From positions 12,832,601 through 12,896,600 of the forward strand of contig OZ026607.1 in assembly GCA_964020085.1 (NCBI GenBank): a stretch of DNA of 64,000 bases. Reading direction: 5' to 3'. Below are positions 21,621 through 33,029 of this stretch, piece after piece. The position numbers were made by a program, and so were the translations under genes. The stretch is from Micromussa lordhowensis. Taxonomy: Eukaryota; Cnidaria; Anthozoa; Scleractinia; Lobophylliidae. Under the pieces are notes generated by a model. The model ran no database searches. It had not been told where the DNA came from and worked only from the letters and a program-made list of their open reading frames with translations. Position 1 is the first letter of the stretch. The number at the start of each line of letters is the position of its first letter.

Positions 21621-22736
21621 AGTCCTATGGCACCACTCATTAGTGTTTTAGGCGCAAAAATATTTTGATCTCATGACGTCTATAATCTATGATCCGCCAC
21701 CATTGATTTTACACTTTTCTCGGGAAGTCAACGCAAAATGGTAGAAAAAGTATTCCGAATGACAATAAAATGTACTGAAGGTAATAATTATATTTTGCAA
21801 TTCTCTTCTCCAGAAAAATCGAACACTTCCATCAACAAGACGACGTTTGGCTCGACAGGCAATATCAGACACATACAGGGACAGCTGGCACATTAAATTC
21901 CTAAGAGGGTTGTATAAACAGTCACCGAACGTACATCTCGTTTTCGAAATTGCGAAAACAAACTCTCGTTCCCCGTCTGCATCCGTCCGTCAATCCTCGG
22001 AAACAAAATAAATGTTTCTTGATGACTGCCATAAGCTGTTGCAACCATTAAAGCAAACGTATATTTAGAGATGAAGCCACATCTCGACACATCAGTCCTA
22101 GCTGATTTTATGGGTTTTATGTGGGTCCTCTCTCTATCCAGGTTGAATTGGAATTTGAAAATGTTGGATTTTCCGGAGAGAAGAAAACTGGACTACCCAT
22201 AGAAAAATCTTCAGAGAAAGAAGAGAACCAATAACGAACTCATCTCAATGACACCAGAACAGATTCGAAGCCAGACCACGTTGGTGAGTGGCGAGTACTC
22301 GTTCATTACAACATTCCTGTTGCCCTGCATTGAACCCCCTTTTCTAACTAACTGTTCTTTTGTGAACTCGCTTTGGCAATTTGTGTGAACAAGTCATTGT
22401 TAACGGGAAACTTTCGTTTAATGCGCTTTATAACAAGCCGTTGTTAAATATATAGGCGGCGTTATCGCCATGGGAGTTCCTGGCCCATCCTCTCTCGTTT
22501 TCTCGCACGCCGAAACGAATTCAAGCGACAATTGTGCGCGAAATGCTACGTCATGTTGCACAACGGCATTGAGTTAAACAATTTGTTTACAAGTAAAAGA
22601 TTTGATTCCCATTCTGCCATGTAAAATTGTTTTACGTGGGTTTACTGTTTCGCGAAACCAAAATAAAGGTACGATTAAAAAACGATTTCTTCCAATTATT
22701 GGAATTACAGACAGAAATTATGATAACACCTAGCTT
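21621..22736. other. No feature recognised
   Basis: No recognisable coding domain or clear repeat. Open frames at 21,687-22,090 on the minus strand show no family resemblance. Confidence 0.35.
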
Positions 22737-22763
22737 CTAACGGATTAAAAGAACTAAACTTAC

Positions 22764-23085
22764 TGCACTGGAGTCGTATCGTTGAATGTCTTCCGTGATA
22801 AGCCAAACCTTCTTACCAGCCTCTATGGCAAACTGAATGTTATCTGTGGCCATGCCTCTATTTAAAAGTCGTGTGAATCCACCACTGAATATCAAATTGA
22901 CACCTGTATATTGGAGAAAAGTATAAGTGAAGGTTAGTTTACAACTGCATGGACTTCCTTGCACCTGTACAGCTTGGAAACAACGCATGCCCAACTGCAT
23001 TTGTCCTTGGTAGGCTTCTAAATACTTGCCAGTCAATGAAACACTTTCGTGCAGCGAGAAAAACTTGAAATTCGTCCTAAGAATA
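22764..23085 (-). pseudogene. Unrecognised duplicated exon pair, copy 1
   Basis: Two minus-strand exons that recur, decayed, at 34,965-35,385. The second exon (22,764-22,903, 140 nt) lies between a TATACAG acceptor and a GTAAGT donor and reads NLIFSGGFTRLLNRGMATDN, then QFAIEAGKKVWLITEDIQRY and DSSA. The first (about 22,975-23,085) reads SLTGKYLEAYQGQMQLGMRC. Clean splice sites and conserved frame suggest a real gene origin. I do not recognise the family; no further exons were found within the window, so this is a gene fragment. Confidence 0.5.
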
Positions 23086-23164
23086 GAAATTTTGATAAAC
23101 GTAATATCAATCAGAAAGTCTTCCGACTAAGAAACGTTGCTTGACTACGCTGGCGGTACACTTA

Positions 23165-23946
23165 AAATAGCTCACCCGTTGGACACTGATTCTTGCTTGA
23201 TGGCAGTAAGAAGGATGATGGCCAGACGTGGACGGCCAGCCAATATTTGATCGGATAACGGCACTAACTTTGTCGGGGCCGAAAAAGAACTCCGAGAAGC
23301 CCACAAGTGCCTAGACAGTGATTGAATTGTTGATTAGTCGTCCGACGAAAGAGTGCAATGGCACGTCAACCCACCGTCTTTACCGCACTTTGAAGGTGCC
23401 TGGGAACTTCTCGTTCAGTGTGCTAAAAGAGTGCTTAAAGCAGTTGTGGGAAAGTAGTGCGGAGTCAATGATGAAATGTTGCTTACATTTATGGCTGAAG
23501 TGGAGTCATTAATGAATGGTCGCCCTCTAACTCATGTCAGCACTGATTATCGCGACAAAGAGGCCTTAACGCCGAATCACTTTCTGCCCCGACAAAGAAG
23601 CCCTAATTTCCCGCCAAATGTCGTCAACGACAAGGACTTGTGCAACCGAAAGGGGTGGAAGCACGCACAAGTTATGACCCAGCAGTTCTGGAAACGTTGG
23701 CTCCGGGAATACCTGCCAGCGTTAACGGAACGCCGGAAGTGGAGAAAGGAAGCTCGTAATGTTTGTGAAAGAGATCTTATACTTGTCGTCGACGAGGACT
23801 CCCCTCGTGGGCGTTGGCCGTTAGGGCGTGTGCTGAGAGCGCTCCTTGGGGACGACGGGAGAGTCAGAGCAGCCGACGTTCGTACTAAGAGTGGTACCTA
23901 CATCCGACCTATCGTTAAACTGTGTTTACTTGAGAGTGCGAATTAG
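23165..23946 (+). pseudogene. BEL/Pao integrase and C-terminal domain relic
   Basis: 23,185-23,320 gives DSCLMAVRRMMARRGRPANI, stop, SDNGTNFVGAEKELREAH, the second part of an integrase core with the Asp-Asn-Gly-Thr motif. Then WHVNPPSLPHFEGAWELLVQ and, in frame, FMAEVESLMNGRPLTHVSTD and LTPNHFL, leading into the long C-terminal extension PRGRWPLGRVLRAL...RTKSGTYIRPIVKL typical of BEL/Pao. A Trp codon is TGA, and further stops and shifts occur before 23,476; from there the frame is open for 156 codons. The typical end of pol lies just before the putative LTR. Confidence 0.75.
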
Positions 23947-24165
23947 TGTTCGGCGCCTCGCCCCGCCGTCGAACACGAGGGGGAGGATTTCGCGCCAAAA
24001 CTCGGGCACGTGACACGTTGCATTACACGAGATCGATATTGACCTTTGTATCATTTTTGAGCGGTCGTGTCGTATTACGTTGTTGTCGTTTTGTTGAGAA
24101 TAAATCCTCCCGAAAAAGTTTGCCGTTTTGTCGTCTTTAAACTACGTGAAATCGTCCTGAAGAAA
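23947..24165 (+). repeat. Possible BEL/Pao 3' LTR
   Basis: Begins TGTTCGGCGCC directly after the pol stop and contains AATAAA (24,101) and GC-rich then T-rich stretches, as an LTR would. The 5' LTR is not in evidence, so the right limit is a guess. Confidence 0.35.
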
Positions 24166-25280
24166 TGATGTGCTATAATGTTTACATCTCATTGTTTGTA
24201 CGGCAAACTGAAAGATTTGGAGGAAAATCGACATTGTCAAAAACAACACTTTCCTTCGGATTTTGTGAAATTAATACATGCTTCACTGAATGCATGTTTC
24301 AGTTAACGCCGTTTCCAAGCAGCCAGGAGCCTACACTTCACACCTTGCCAACCATTTGCACTCCTGTTCACTTTACAATTGCAAATCGAAATTCCAGCGT
24401 TTCTTCTACTTCACACCAGCACTTACTTTCACATTGAAACTCCTATTTTTATTTATTATGCATACTGCGAATTACCACATGAAAAGGTGCGAAATAAATT
24501 TCCATATTCACAAGCTGATCCAAGCAGGCCAAAGCCAATTAAATAACGCGTATCGTATTTTCACGAGTGGAGAAGACGATACGTCCAATCAGGAGCCGTG
24601 TATCATGATTTTTGATGTGTGAACGGTAACAAGGCGATTCTCATTCAGGTTTCACTGACAGCTTTTCGCTTTTGAACCTTGAAACTTATACAAAGCCGTT
24701 CTCGGGACTGTTTATAAAGTTGAATTAATTACTGGTTCGCTGCTAAAAGGGGGGTCATGGTCCCAGGCGTTCAATGCGTACAGGGTGGAAACTGGGGATG
24801 ATAGTGCGACAGCTTTGCGTTATCATGTACTCGCTCTTCGTGAACAATATAATTTACAAATTGCTGTGTTTTGGGAAGAAATTCTTGGTTTATCTCACAC
24901 ACAAAGATGTCGATCGTTTTCGGAACGGGTCGGTCCACAAATTATATTGCTTGGAAATCTGACAAAGAAGCAAAGTTCAGGCTGGTTCTCATGAGATACA
25001 AATGAGCCATGCACGAGTTCAAACTACGACAACACTGTTAAAAACCTGACTTCTGACTCAAACACTAACTATGATGCTGAGACGAACACCTGGGATGTTG
25101 AAAAAATCAAGAATCGTCGAAAACATAACTTAGAAGATAAAGCCAAACAACATGCAATTGGATAAAGAGGATACTCAACGAGTCATATTGAATAGTAAAT
25201 GTTTTAACTGTTGTGTTAGAATATCTTGATTCTCTTCAAGATACGAGGTGTACCCATCCGGCAGTACAAGTTTTTAGAGG
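24166..25280. other. No feature recognised
   Basis: Several short open frames (for example 24,785-24,994 with ETGDDSATALRYHVLALREQ) lack a recognisable family, start context or splice structure. No clear TIRs. Confidence 0.35.
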
Positions 25281-25534
25281 CCGGGGAATGTATGTTCAGA
25301 GGCGAGGATCGGAGATATTGTTATGGAAATTTTAAGGCACGTGAACGAAACTGCTAGCTTCAGCTCTCCATTAGATTCGGTTGCTGACTTAGTCACGTTA
25401 TACTCTTGGATCCAGTGTTAACATTTTCAGAACATTTATTCTTGTTCAACCAAACCCAAAATGCAAAAAAATCCCAGCAAACACCAATGAATGTGTGGCT
25501 TATCAGTAAACAGTAAGACTGCTTTTCAAACACC

Positions 25535-25540
25535 TTTATT
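25535..25540 (-). promoter_or_regulatory. Polyadenylation signal of unit B
   Basis: AATAAA on the minus strand, about 170 nt after the unit B stop codon, in 3' UTR sequence homologous to units A and C. Confidence 0.6.
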
Positions 25541-25707
25541 TTCTTCCTACTTCTACAATTATTACTTCCCGTAAGTGATGAGATGCCATCAATTTTAAAA
25601 CCGCATTAAAACATTACTGAACGCTTTTCAGACTCAAGATGACTGAGGCCAGGAGAGAAACCTTCATTCATTTTCTGCTGTTCAATTGATGTCCCCGAGT
25701 TGGTTCC

Positions 25708-28700
25708 CTATTGGCCAACATTGCCACCGGTGGCCCCATGAGACACCTTGCGCAAGTAGTACACCTTGTTATAAGGGAGGAACGGCACCGGGCGCAATGG
25801 ATATGAGAGGTCTGGCAGAGGGTAACCTGCTGAGCGTACCTCTGTAAAGTAAAAAGAAGGCATACAGTACAATTAACCAAAACCCTTATTTTTCTATAAA
25901 AATAAGTAGCTTTCGATATTTCGCTTGTTGAGCAGACAAAACAAGAAGATTAATCGCGAATAGTTTGTATGACATCTGACGGCGCGGTAGATGGACGGAA
26001 TGTATGGCTCGGCGATGGTTGGTATGTATGGCTGGGAGATTTCTGGATGTTTGGCGCCGCGACGTCAACTGAACGTCATTCTATAAAAAGGCATACAGTA
26101 CAATTGAACAAAACTCCGTGTCTTTCTGTAAACAATGGTGTCTTTTTATATTATATGCGTGGCTACAGAATTTGACTTACCAGCAGCAGCTTGTAAATCT
26201 TACCTAGTGTAAAGTGTAGAGGACTTCTTGCTGCATGTTTCGTTTATTCATCTAGTTTTTTTCATTATGCATCGGTACCCCCCACACTCCTCCCTCCCCT
26301 TGTCAGTCGGTGTTAAGTATATCCCAGGTTACACTCCTCTGAATTTCAGGTCGCGCGGTGACTCTAGAGTGCTCAAACTGTATAAACAGCGAGCGAAATA
26401 CAATTAAATATACAATGTGCCCTCCCGGTTATATATATATTACGGTAACTTATAACTTGTACTGCGGAAAAAGTTAACTACTAGACAGACTTATTACTAG
26501 AGTAACCGAGATCTTTATCTTAATTAAAAAGTTAAAAAGACGTTCTCTGGTTAAAAATACGAGCTTTCGATTGCCAGTCTGCAATCTTTAAAAGTGAAGT
26601 GTAAAGAGCGGAGGTAAAAATAAATATACAAAAAGGTGAGAAAATAACGAACAAATAAATAAATATACAAAAATACTTGTGTGACAATAAAATGCAAATA
26701 ACATGGATAACATTATAACAAAATTGAGTATTGTCTTGGCAACTGCGTAGAATTATTGTCTGCCTGGCTAGTAATTGCAGTGTGCCAAGACTCCAGCGTT
26801 TTTCTTACGCGTGAATTGCTTCTGTCGATAACGCGTGCATTCTCAAAATCAATAGTGTGGCCTTCGAGCCAAGCATGGCTGGCAATATTGGAACCATTTT
26901 TAAAAACTTTGGTGTTTCGTATGTGCTCCTTTTTTTCTAGTGTGTAAGCATATACCCGTTTCTCCGATGTAATTCCAAGTGCAGCCCGAACAGGGGATTT
27001 TGTAGACAACATCCGTTTGCCGATCTAATGGAGGTCTAGATTTGGGGACGCAAATTCCTGTTGCAGGGTCTTAACCGGTCTGACGGTGGCTCGGATGCCA
27101 TTGTTGTTGAGAATTCTTGTAAGTGGTTCAGTTCCACCTTTGATGTATGGTAAAACTGCGAAACCATTTTGGGAGTCTGGTGGTTCTGTCCACCTAAAAA
27201 ACATCCCCACCAACTGTTCAGGGGAAGGAATGGCTTCAGGGGTCGATTTCTTCTTTAAGATTTTGGATATAGTTGCTGATGGGTAGCCATTTGATTTTAA
27301 CGCAGAGACGTAGGTCAGCTCTTTCCTTACTCTTTCAGCGGTACTCGGGAGGTTGAGTGCCCGATTTAGAAGGGTAGAGGCGGTACTTTTTTGTGTTTTA
27401 ACTCGTGATGAGAGTCAAAGTCCAGGTATCTGTCAGTATGTGTGGGCTTTCGATAGACACCGATAATGACTGCCCCATTCTTTCTTGTTATCAAGGTGTC
27501 AAGAAAGGAAATTTGGGTAAATCTTTAATCTTTATCTTAGTTTCTATATATTTGCATGTACAAGAAGTAGAACCCACCTCGTCTGCCATTCGTTTGAGTC
27601 CCGAGACCAACATTACCCAAGTTGGTTCCGTGTTGACCAGTGGTAGGGCCACTGAACGAGATATCCTGCTGGTCGTTCAGTCCTGTTTCTATAGAAATAG
27701 AAGGACATAATGGAACTATGTAGAAACTATAACAACATATGTATGACTATGGGGCCTTGCGAAAGTTTATTGAGCAAATGTTATCACATATATCTCTTTC
27801 GAGACTTGTTTTTTTAGGTGCTCAAAACTAATCATGTTTTAAGATTCAGATCCATGAAAAACAAGTCCTCTTTTTCTTTCATTGTTAATATAATGCAATT
27901 GGCACCTCCACTTTTAGGCTTGACTAAGTGAATACATTATAAAGCAGCTAGAATTTTTGTTCAAAGCCTGTCATAAATTCAAAGACAATGGAAGAAAAAT
28001 GTTTTCATGCTCAGTATTACTTGTTGCAAGAGTAACGGAGATCTTTATCTTAGTTTCTATATATTTGCATGTACACTGAAAAAGTATAACTCACCTCGTC
28101 TGCCATAGTAATATCCATATCCATATCCGTTGTTCGTTTGACTCCCGAGACCAACATTACCCAAGTTGGTTCCGTGTTGACCAGTGGTAGTGCCAGTAAA
28201 CGAGATATCCCGTTGGTCGTTCAGTCGTGTTTCTGTAGAAATAAAAGGATATAATGGAACTAAGTAGAAACTATGAAAAGATATGTATAACCCTGGCGGC
28301 CTTGCGAAAGTTGATAGAGCAAATGTTATCAAATATACCTCTATCGAGACTTGTTTTGTTAGCTGCTCAAAACTGATCATATTTTCAGTTTCAGATCCAT
28401 GTAAAACAAGTCCTCTTTTTCCTTCATTGTTAAATATTGCCATTGCCAGCTCCACGTTTAGGCTTGGTTAAATATATACATTTTAGACCACATAGACTTT
28501 TTGTTGAGAACTGGGTATCAATTCAAAGAAAATAGAAGAAAAAGTTTTTCATGCTCTGTATAACTTGTTGCTAGAGTAACCGAAATCTTCATCTTAGTTT
28601 CTATATATTTGCATCTACAAGAAGTAGAACGCACCTCGTCTGCCATTCGTTTGAGTCCCGAGACCAACATTCCCATAGTTGGTTCCGTGTTGACCAGTGG

Positions 28701-30365
28701 TAGGGCCAGTGAACGAGATATCCTGTTGGTCGTTAAGTCCTGTTTGTATAGAAATAGAAGGACATAATAGAACTATGTAGAAACTATAACAACATATGTA
28801 TGACCCCGGCGGCCTAACGAAATTTAATTGAGCAAATGTTATCACATATATCTCTATCGAGACTTGTTTTGTTAGGTGCTCAAAACTGATCATGTTTTAA
28901 GATTCAGATCCATGAAAAAAATGTCCTGTTTTTTCCTTCATCGTTAATTATTGCAATTCGCACCTCCACTTTTAGGCTTGACCAAGTGAATGCGTTATAA
29001 AGCAGCTGGATTTTTTGTTCAAAAGCCGGGTATTAATCCAAAGACAATGGAAGAAAAACGTTTTCATGCTCTTGATAACTTGTTACAAGAGTAACCGAGA
29101 TATTTATCTTAGTTTCTATATATTTGCATCTACAAGAAGAAGAACCCACCTCGTCTGTCGTTCGTTTGACTCCCGAGACCAACATTACCCAAGTTGGTTC
29201 CGTGTTGACCGGTTGTAGGACCACTGAACGAGATATCCTGTTGGTCGTTCAGTCCTGTTTCTATAGAAATAAAAGGACATAATGCTACTAAGTAATGACT
29301 ATCACAGCATATGTATAACCCTGGCGGCCTTGCGAAAGTTGATAGAGCAAATGTTATCACATATATATTATATATATATAGATATAGACCCATTAACATC
29401 GCAATGACATCGTAACTTCTGCACAAATTTCATGAACTCGATAATAATTTTAAAAAAATGCTAGATATCTGAAGGTGGGTCCATAGGGTAATCATTTGTG
29501 GTGTTTTGCGCGTAAATATTATGTTTTAAATGGTTTTTTTTGCATTCGTTCTTAAATCCAGACCTGCCAAAGTTATTACATGTAGCAAGCAAAGATGGAA
29601 TTTTTTTTCAATATCATATCTGTTAAAATTTTGGCTTTTAGTTTTTAATTATAAATGCCCAAAGAAACGTGTTTTTGACTATTTTAATAACTTTATTTGT
29701 AATTTTGTTGAATTTCCTTTGGTGAAATCTTCCAACATTTTTACACCACATCACATCCTACGGGATACTAATTTTAAAGTAGGGTTTGTCTTTTTCCTAT
29801 TCGAAACTCGTCTTATAGATTTCCATGAAAAACGATGTCCGACTTCATCAGTTATCATTTATTCTCCGATTTTCTCTTTGTGCTCATGTTGACTTCCCAA
29901 AATATGGAACAACAGTGATGTTTTCCTTTAAGCGCGCGTTGATTACTTGAGCTTTCGTCCTTAGCGCGCGTGTGATCGTAAAACTATAGGGAGCCACCTT
30001 AAGTAACATTCTTTTATTATATAAACACTAGTGAAATACCAGGATTGTTCCTTTCATTAAAAAAATCGTATCTTCATCGCGCGCAGTGAAGATACTATTT
30101 TTATCACGTGTGAAGATATTAAAAAGATCACCATTGCCATGGTTACATAATAATTTTAGCTGAAGCTAGATGTGTTGCTTTGTGATCGAAACATCATCCC
30201 TTCCTCTTATATCTTCGGGAAATGTTCGGGAATGATTGTCTGGCCTTCGGACAACTTTTGGAGAATCTTCGGAACGTGTTGGAAAATCATCGGAAAATCG
30301 TAAAAAAGGTAGTCATTCGTACGTTTATACAATAAACAGAACTTTACATGCCCGCTTGTGGATAC

Positions 30366-30397
<32 letters not shown>

Positions 30398-30934
30398 CCA
30401 CTCGATTGCTGTGCTTACTCGTGTACCGTGTTGAACACTCGAAGATAAGGTTCGTACGCGCGCGCATGTAATACCCTCTATTTTGATTTTGACCAGTTTC
30501 CCTTTAAAAATATAATTAACGACAGATTGTCTCTTGCATCTGTAACTGACTACACTAAACACGCTGTAAAAGGGTTCGGCAACAATTTAAGATCCACACG
30601 TGATGGCGTAGTTGACTGACCATAAGGCTCAGCAAATGGTCATGAGCCGTTGGCGAGAAGTTTGAGTTCCTGCTAAAAGTGATATTGAATCTAAAAATCT
30701 AAGAGAAACCGAGTGGTACACTAACCAGAATTTTTGTCTTTGTCTTGATCTTCATCCTGTTAAAGAAAAAAGTAATCATTTGTGGGAAACAACTCAAAGC
30801 AACAAATGATGCTCTTGTTAGAAATCAGACAAATTACAGAGATATGAAGATGACTTGTTTACCTGAGCATGTTTATCGAGAGGAAATGACGCCACCAAGG
30901 CCCCAGTTAATATGAACAAACCAAAGCACTTCAT
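25708..30934 (-). CDS. Secreted repeat peptide-precursor gene, unit B (multi-exon)
   Basis: Unrecognised secreted protein built from duplicated exons. Exon 1 (30,863-30,934) encodes signal peptide MKCFGLFILTGALVAS plus FPLDKHAQ. Exon 2 (30,726-30,756) encodes the acidic DEDQDKDKNS and ends in phase 1. Repeat exons, all phase 1-1 and thus freely duplicable, are 29,150-29,260, 28,635-28,745, 28,095-28,232 and 27,578-27,688 (111, 111, 138, 111 nt). Each begins E-T-(G/R)-L-N-D-Q-(Q/R)-D-I-S-F, contains GQHGTN(L/Y)GNVGLG and ends in Arg-Arg; the 138 nt form adds NNGYGYGYYYG before Arg-Arg. The terminal exon (25,708-25,841) reads EVRSAGYPLPDLSYPLRPV and ends GATGGNVGQ-stop. No Cys after the signal peptide. 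The layout (signal, acidic spacer, repeats bounded by dibasic sites often preceded by Gly) is that of a peptide prohormone or secreted repeat protein. The 28,745 exon has lost its AG acceptor (AC). A Penelope fragment lies in the last intron. Confidence 0.65.
25960..26080 (-). pseudogene. Dead terminal exon inside unit B
   Basis: Homologous to the unit A terminal exon: TATAG acceptor at 26,081-26,085, then GAATGACGTTCAGTTGACGT against GAAACACGTCCAGTTTACGT in unit A, so the second codon is TGA in the expected phase. Further on it retains QPYIPTIAEPYIPSIYR-like coding, a duplicated YIP motif. The open 25,690-25,841 exon beyond it is probably the one used. Confidence 0.6.
26690..27450 (-). pseudogene. 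Penelope-like element fragment in unit B intron
   Basis: Minus-strand frames read, in order, LPSTAERVRKELTYVSALKS, PDSQNGFAVLPYIKGGTEPL (linker region upstream of the nuclease), then KRVYAYTLEKKEHIRNTKV and HAWLEGHTIDFENARVIDRS with RVRKTLESWHTA (C-terminal part of the GIY-YIG domain). The part with the YIG core is shortened and a stop lies between the two halves. A decayed 3' end inserted in the same orientation as unit B. Confidence 0.7.
27578..27688 (-). CDS. Unit B repeat exon 4 of 4 (short form)
   Basis: 111 nt between CTATAG and AG|GTGGGT. Encodes TGLNDQQDISFSGPTTGQHG and onward to ...TQTNGRR, with Gly before Arg-Arg. Confidence 0.7.
28095..28232 (-). CDS. Unit B repeat exon 3 of 4 (long form)
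   Basis: 138 nt between CTACAG-type acceptor (CTGTAG read on plus) and AG|GTGAGT. The long form ends QTNNGYGYGYYYGRR; Gly directly before Arg-Arg would be an amide donor if the site is cleaved. Confidence 0.7.
28635..28745 (-). pseudogene. Unit B repeat exon 2 of 4 with lost splice acceptor
   Basis: Frame is intact (TGLNDQQDISFTGPTTGQHG...TNGRR) but the bases before the exon are AC, not AG (plus strand TGTTTGTATAG where sister exons have TGTTTCTATAG). It would be skipped or spliced at a cryptic site; because it is phase 1-1, skipping keeps the frame. Confidence 0.65.
29150..29260 (-). CDS. Unit B repeat exon 1 of 4 (short form)
   Basis: 111 nt between CTATAG and AG|GTGGGT. Ends SQTNDRR, so here Asp rather than Gly precedes the dibasic pair. 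Confidence 0.7.
29375..29900. repeat. Intron block repeated in reverse at 61,628-62,165
   Basis: Sequence including CATCAGTTATCATTTATTC and GACCTGCCAAAGTTATTAC is found as its reverse complement next to the N gap. It links the first intron of unit B with the start of the inverted unit D. Confidence 0.8.
30205..30450. repeat. Second CTTCGGAA repeat with foldback
   Basis: Diverged copy of the 4,870-5,180 element: (A/T)CTTCGG motifs, AATAAACAGAACTTTACATG, and a hairpin CTCGTGTTCAACTCGATATC with its imperfect complement. It sits in the first intron region of unit B. Confidence 0.6.
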
Positions 30935-30968
30935 ATTCCTTGAAATATAAATGAGTGAAATATGCAGG

Positions 30969-30975
30969 TTATATA
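30969..30975 (-). promoter_or_regulatory. TATA box of unit B
   Basis: TATATAA on the minus strand about 35 nt upstream of the start codon. The corresponding position in unit A (about 19,455-19,470) has lost it. Confidence 0.55.
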
Positions 30976-31226
30976 GAAGTTGCTTGAAGCTGTGTCATGT
31001 TAAAGCCACACAAAAATGAAAATCAGTTGGTACAAAATGTGAAAAACCCTTAAAAATGCCATGTTCTACGTCGTTCTCTAAGGGCTAATGAGCACCAGTA
31101 CTTCCCGGAAAGACAACAGAACAAATAACTCGAAAACAACAATCAGAGCTCCATGCAAGTTTACACATTTCTTATCTCAGTTTGATCTCCCACTTCCGAT
31201 CTGAAACTTTCCCAGGATACTTAGTA

Positions 31227-31412
31227 AATAAACCCCTTCAGGCGGCTGGTATGTCGGCTGATAATGTCCGCGGCTGAGAGATTGTCCGAAAAATGAACAT
31301 TTGGCCGAGAAGCGAAGCTTCGAGGGCAAATGTGAAATTTTGAGGACAATCTCTCAGCCAAAGACATTATCAGCCGACATACCAGCAAGCCAGAAAGGGG
31401 TTTATTTATTTT
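31227..31412. mobile_element. Foldback element (AATAAACCCC ends)
   Basis: AATAAACCCCTTC, then GGTATGTCGGCTGATAATGTC and GCTGAGAGATTGTCC are mirrored in order on the right. Almost the entire 185 bp is one hairpin. No ORF. Confidence 0.8.
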
Positions 31413-31414
31413 AT

Positions 31415-32705
31415 AACCCTCCCATTAATTTTCAGTTCGCAAAAAACCGCTCGTAAACTTGGTAAAAAAGCCATTGGTGATCTGATGGCGAATGCGCGTG
31501 ATTGACGTGAGGGAGCAACGTAAATTTGATTGGTTTAACTAACCTTATCTCCACTGTGATTGGACCAAATTTGACAAGCTGTCATGTGAAATTAATTCTT
31601 CGTAACGCCCCTTGGAGCAAAAACTCGAAAACTTGGCGCTTTTGGTTCATATTTTCCGACGTACTCTTCATAAACCTGACTAGAAAGAAATGTATTTCAG
31701 TCTCAGAATTTACATCTGTGAAACACAGAATGTGTAAAATCTGTAGCACTTGAAGGTGGACTGATTTTTCGTCGCTCTCTCGCTTGAGATGAAGTACTTC
31801 AGCCGGTTGTTGTTGTTTTGAGCTAAAGGTCACCGGATTTCATCTCGCGTTGGTTTTTCACAGCCTCTCTTTCCGAAGTAGAGAATGAATTTGCAAAACT
31901 TTCTGGAGCATTCAGGCCAAGCTGATTTGCTGCATAGAGGACTTCAAGGTCTTCGCCGGAAATTGGACGCTGGTGCTTTGTGAAAGAAATCAATCCCTGT
32001 TGCGCAAGATCTTTCAGTGATGGATTCGTTTGCCGGCTTGAATACTTATCCCAAATAATGTCAAACGGCTTTCTTTGAAGGGAACCGGAAAAAAAATCTG
32101 TCCAGCCCGGAACGAATTGGCTTTTACAGTGTTGCGACTGTATGGTTTTCCTTCCACTGAATTTTCTGGCTTCTGCGTAAAAAAGGTTTCAACATGGTTG
32201 ACAATTCTGCCGGCTCCATGATTCAAGTGCGACTGGAATTTTTCTCTCCTTCCTCCACGCTAAAGTCGGACGTGAACGGTTGGTTTATTTTATAGTTAGT
32301 TATTACATTGTATTAAATCTTTATTTTGTAATATAAAATGAATGGGTTTAAATTTACGTAGGACTAAATATTAAAAGTCTACTCGTGACTCTATCCACCT
32401 TCAAAGACTTTGACAGCGTATTTTGGTGACTTTTATGTACTTTCCGGAACAGCACTTGCCATCAGCTTTTTAATGTCACCATCGCTAGACTCAGTAACAC
32501 TAGTTTGGTTTCCTTCCATATTAAATAATAGAAAAGAAAAGTTGAAATTCTTGTGCTGACTATGTTTCTCTTCGACGGAAAAAATCGGAGGACAAATATC
32601 GACTCGGGCGGGGGTTATTGCGTGATAACTGTCCAGAGATTTATACCACGTGACGTAAAATAGCCAATAAAATCATTCAAAAATTAATGGGTGGGTTATA
32701 ACAAT
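31415..32705. mobile_element. TIR element (TTATAACCC ends) with DUF3504-like relic
   Basis: Left end TTATAACCCTCCCATTAATT (31,417-31,436) and right end AATTAATGGGTGGGTTATAA (32,682-32,701) are inverted. The interior has a minus-strand relic (31,840-32,060). Target duplication not resolved. Could be a composite of independent repeats; the TIR match is about 20 bp with one mismatch. Confidence 0.55.
31840..32060 (-). pseudogene. DUF3504-like core fragment
   Basis: Minus-strand translation reads SLKDLAQQGLISFTKHQRPI followed by SGEDLEVLYAANQLGLNAPE, and then EAVKNQREMKSGDL. The I-(S/T)-x-E-D-L-x-x-L-Y pattern followed by N-Q-R-E-M-x-x-G-D-L resembles the start of the DUF3504/tyrosine-recombinase-like domain. 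Frames around it are broken. No start or catalytic residues seen. Confidence 0.45.
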
Positions 32706-33029
32706 AAATAACGTAAATTGATTGGTAATTGACTTACTTGTACAATGATAACGGAGCTCCTGCGAGCCAAAGGCGAGCAAGCGAAGCACCATAACCGTGA
32801 TAGGCACTTTGTTATACTGTATTGGACATCCATGTTACGCTTAATTGACAGCTGTCAAAACAAAGTACCCGCTGACCAGTATCACGTGATCATATTGTGG
32901 GCTCAGATTCTCAGCTTAAGAAGGCCGCTGACCTCAATCTCGATTCTTCATTGGATCGCGGGCTCACGTTAGATTATTAGGCTGAGGGAGAAGGAGGAAG
33001 TAGGCACAAAGGAAAATTTCGGAAAAAAA

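Noticed and set aside
29530..29892. 120-codon plus-strand frame
   Set aside because: Lies in the unit B intron block that is repeated at 61,628-62,165; T-rich, no domain, and the repeated copy does not keep the frame.
32745..32972. 75-codon plus-strand frame MITELLRAKGEQ
   Set aside because: Translation of a dispersed non-coding repeat type (CGAGCAAGCGAAGCACC); no family resemblance.
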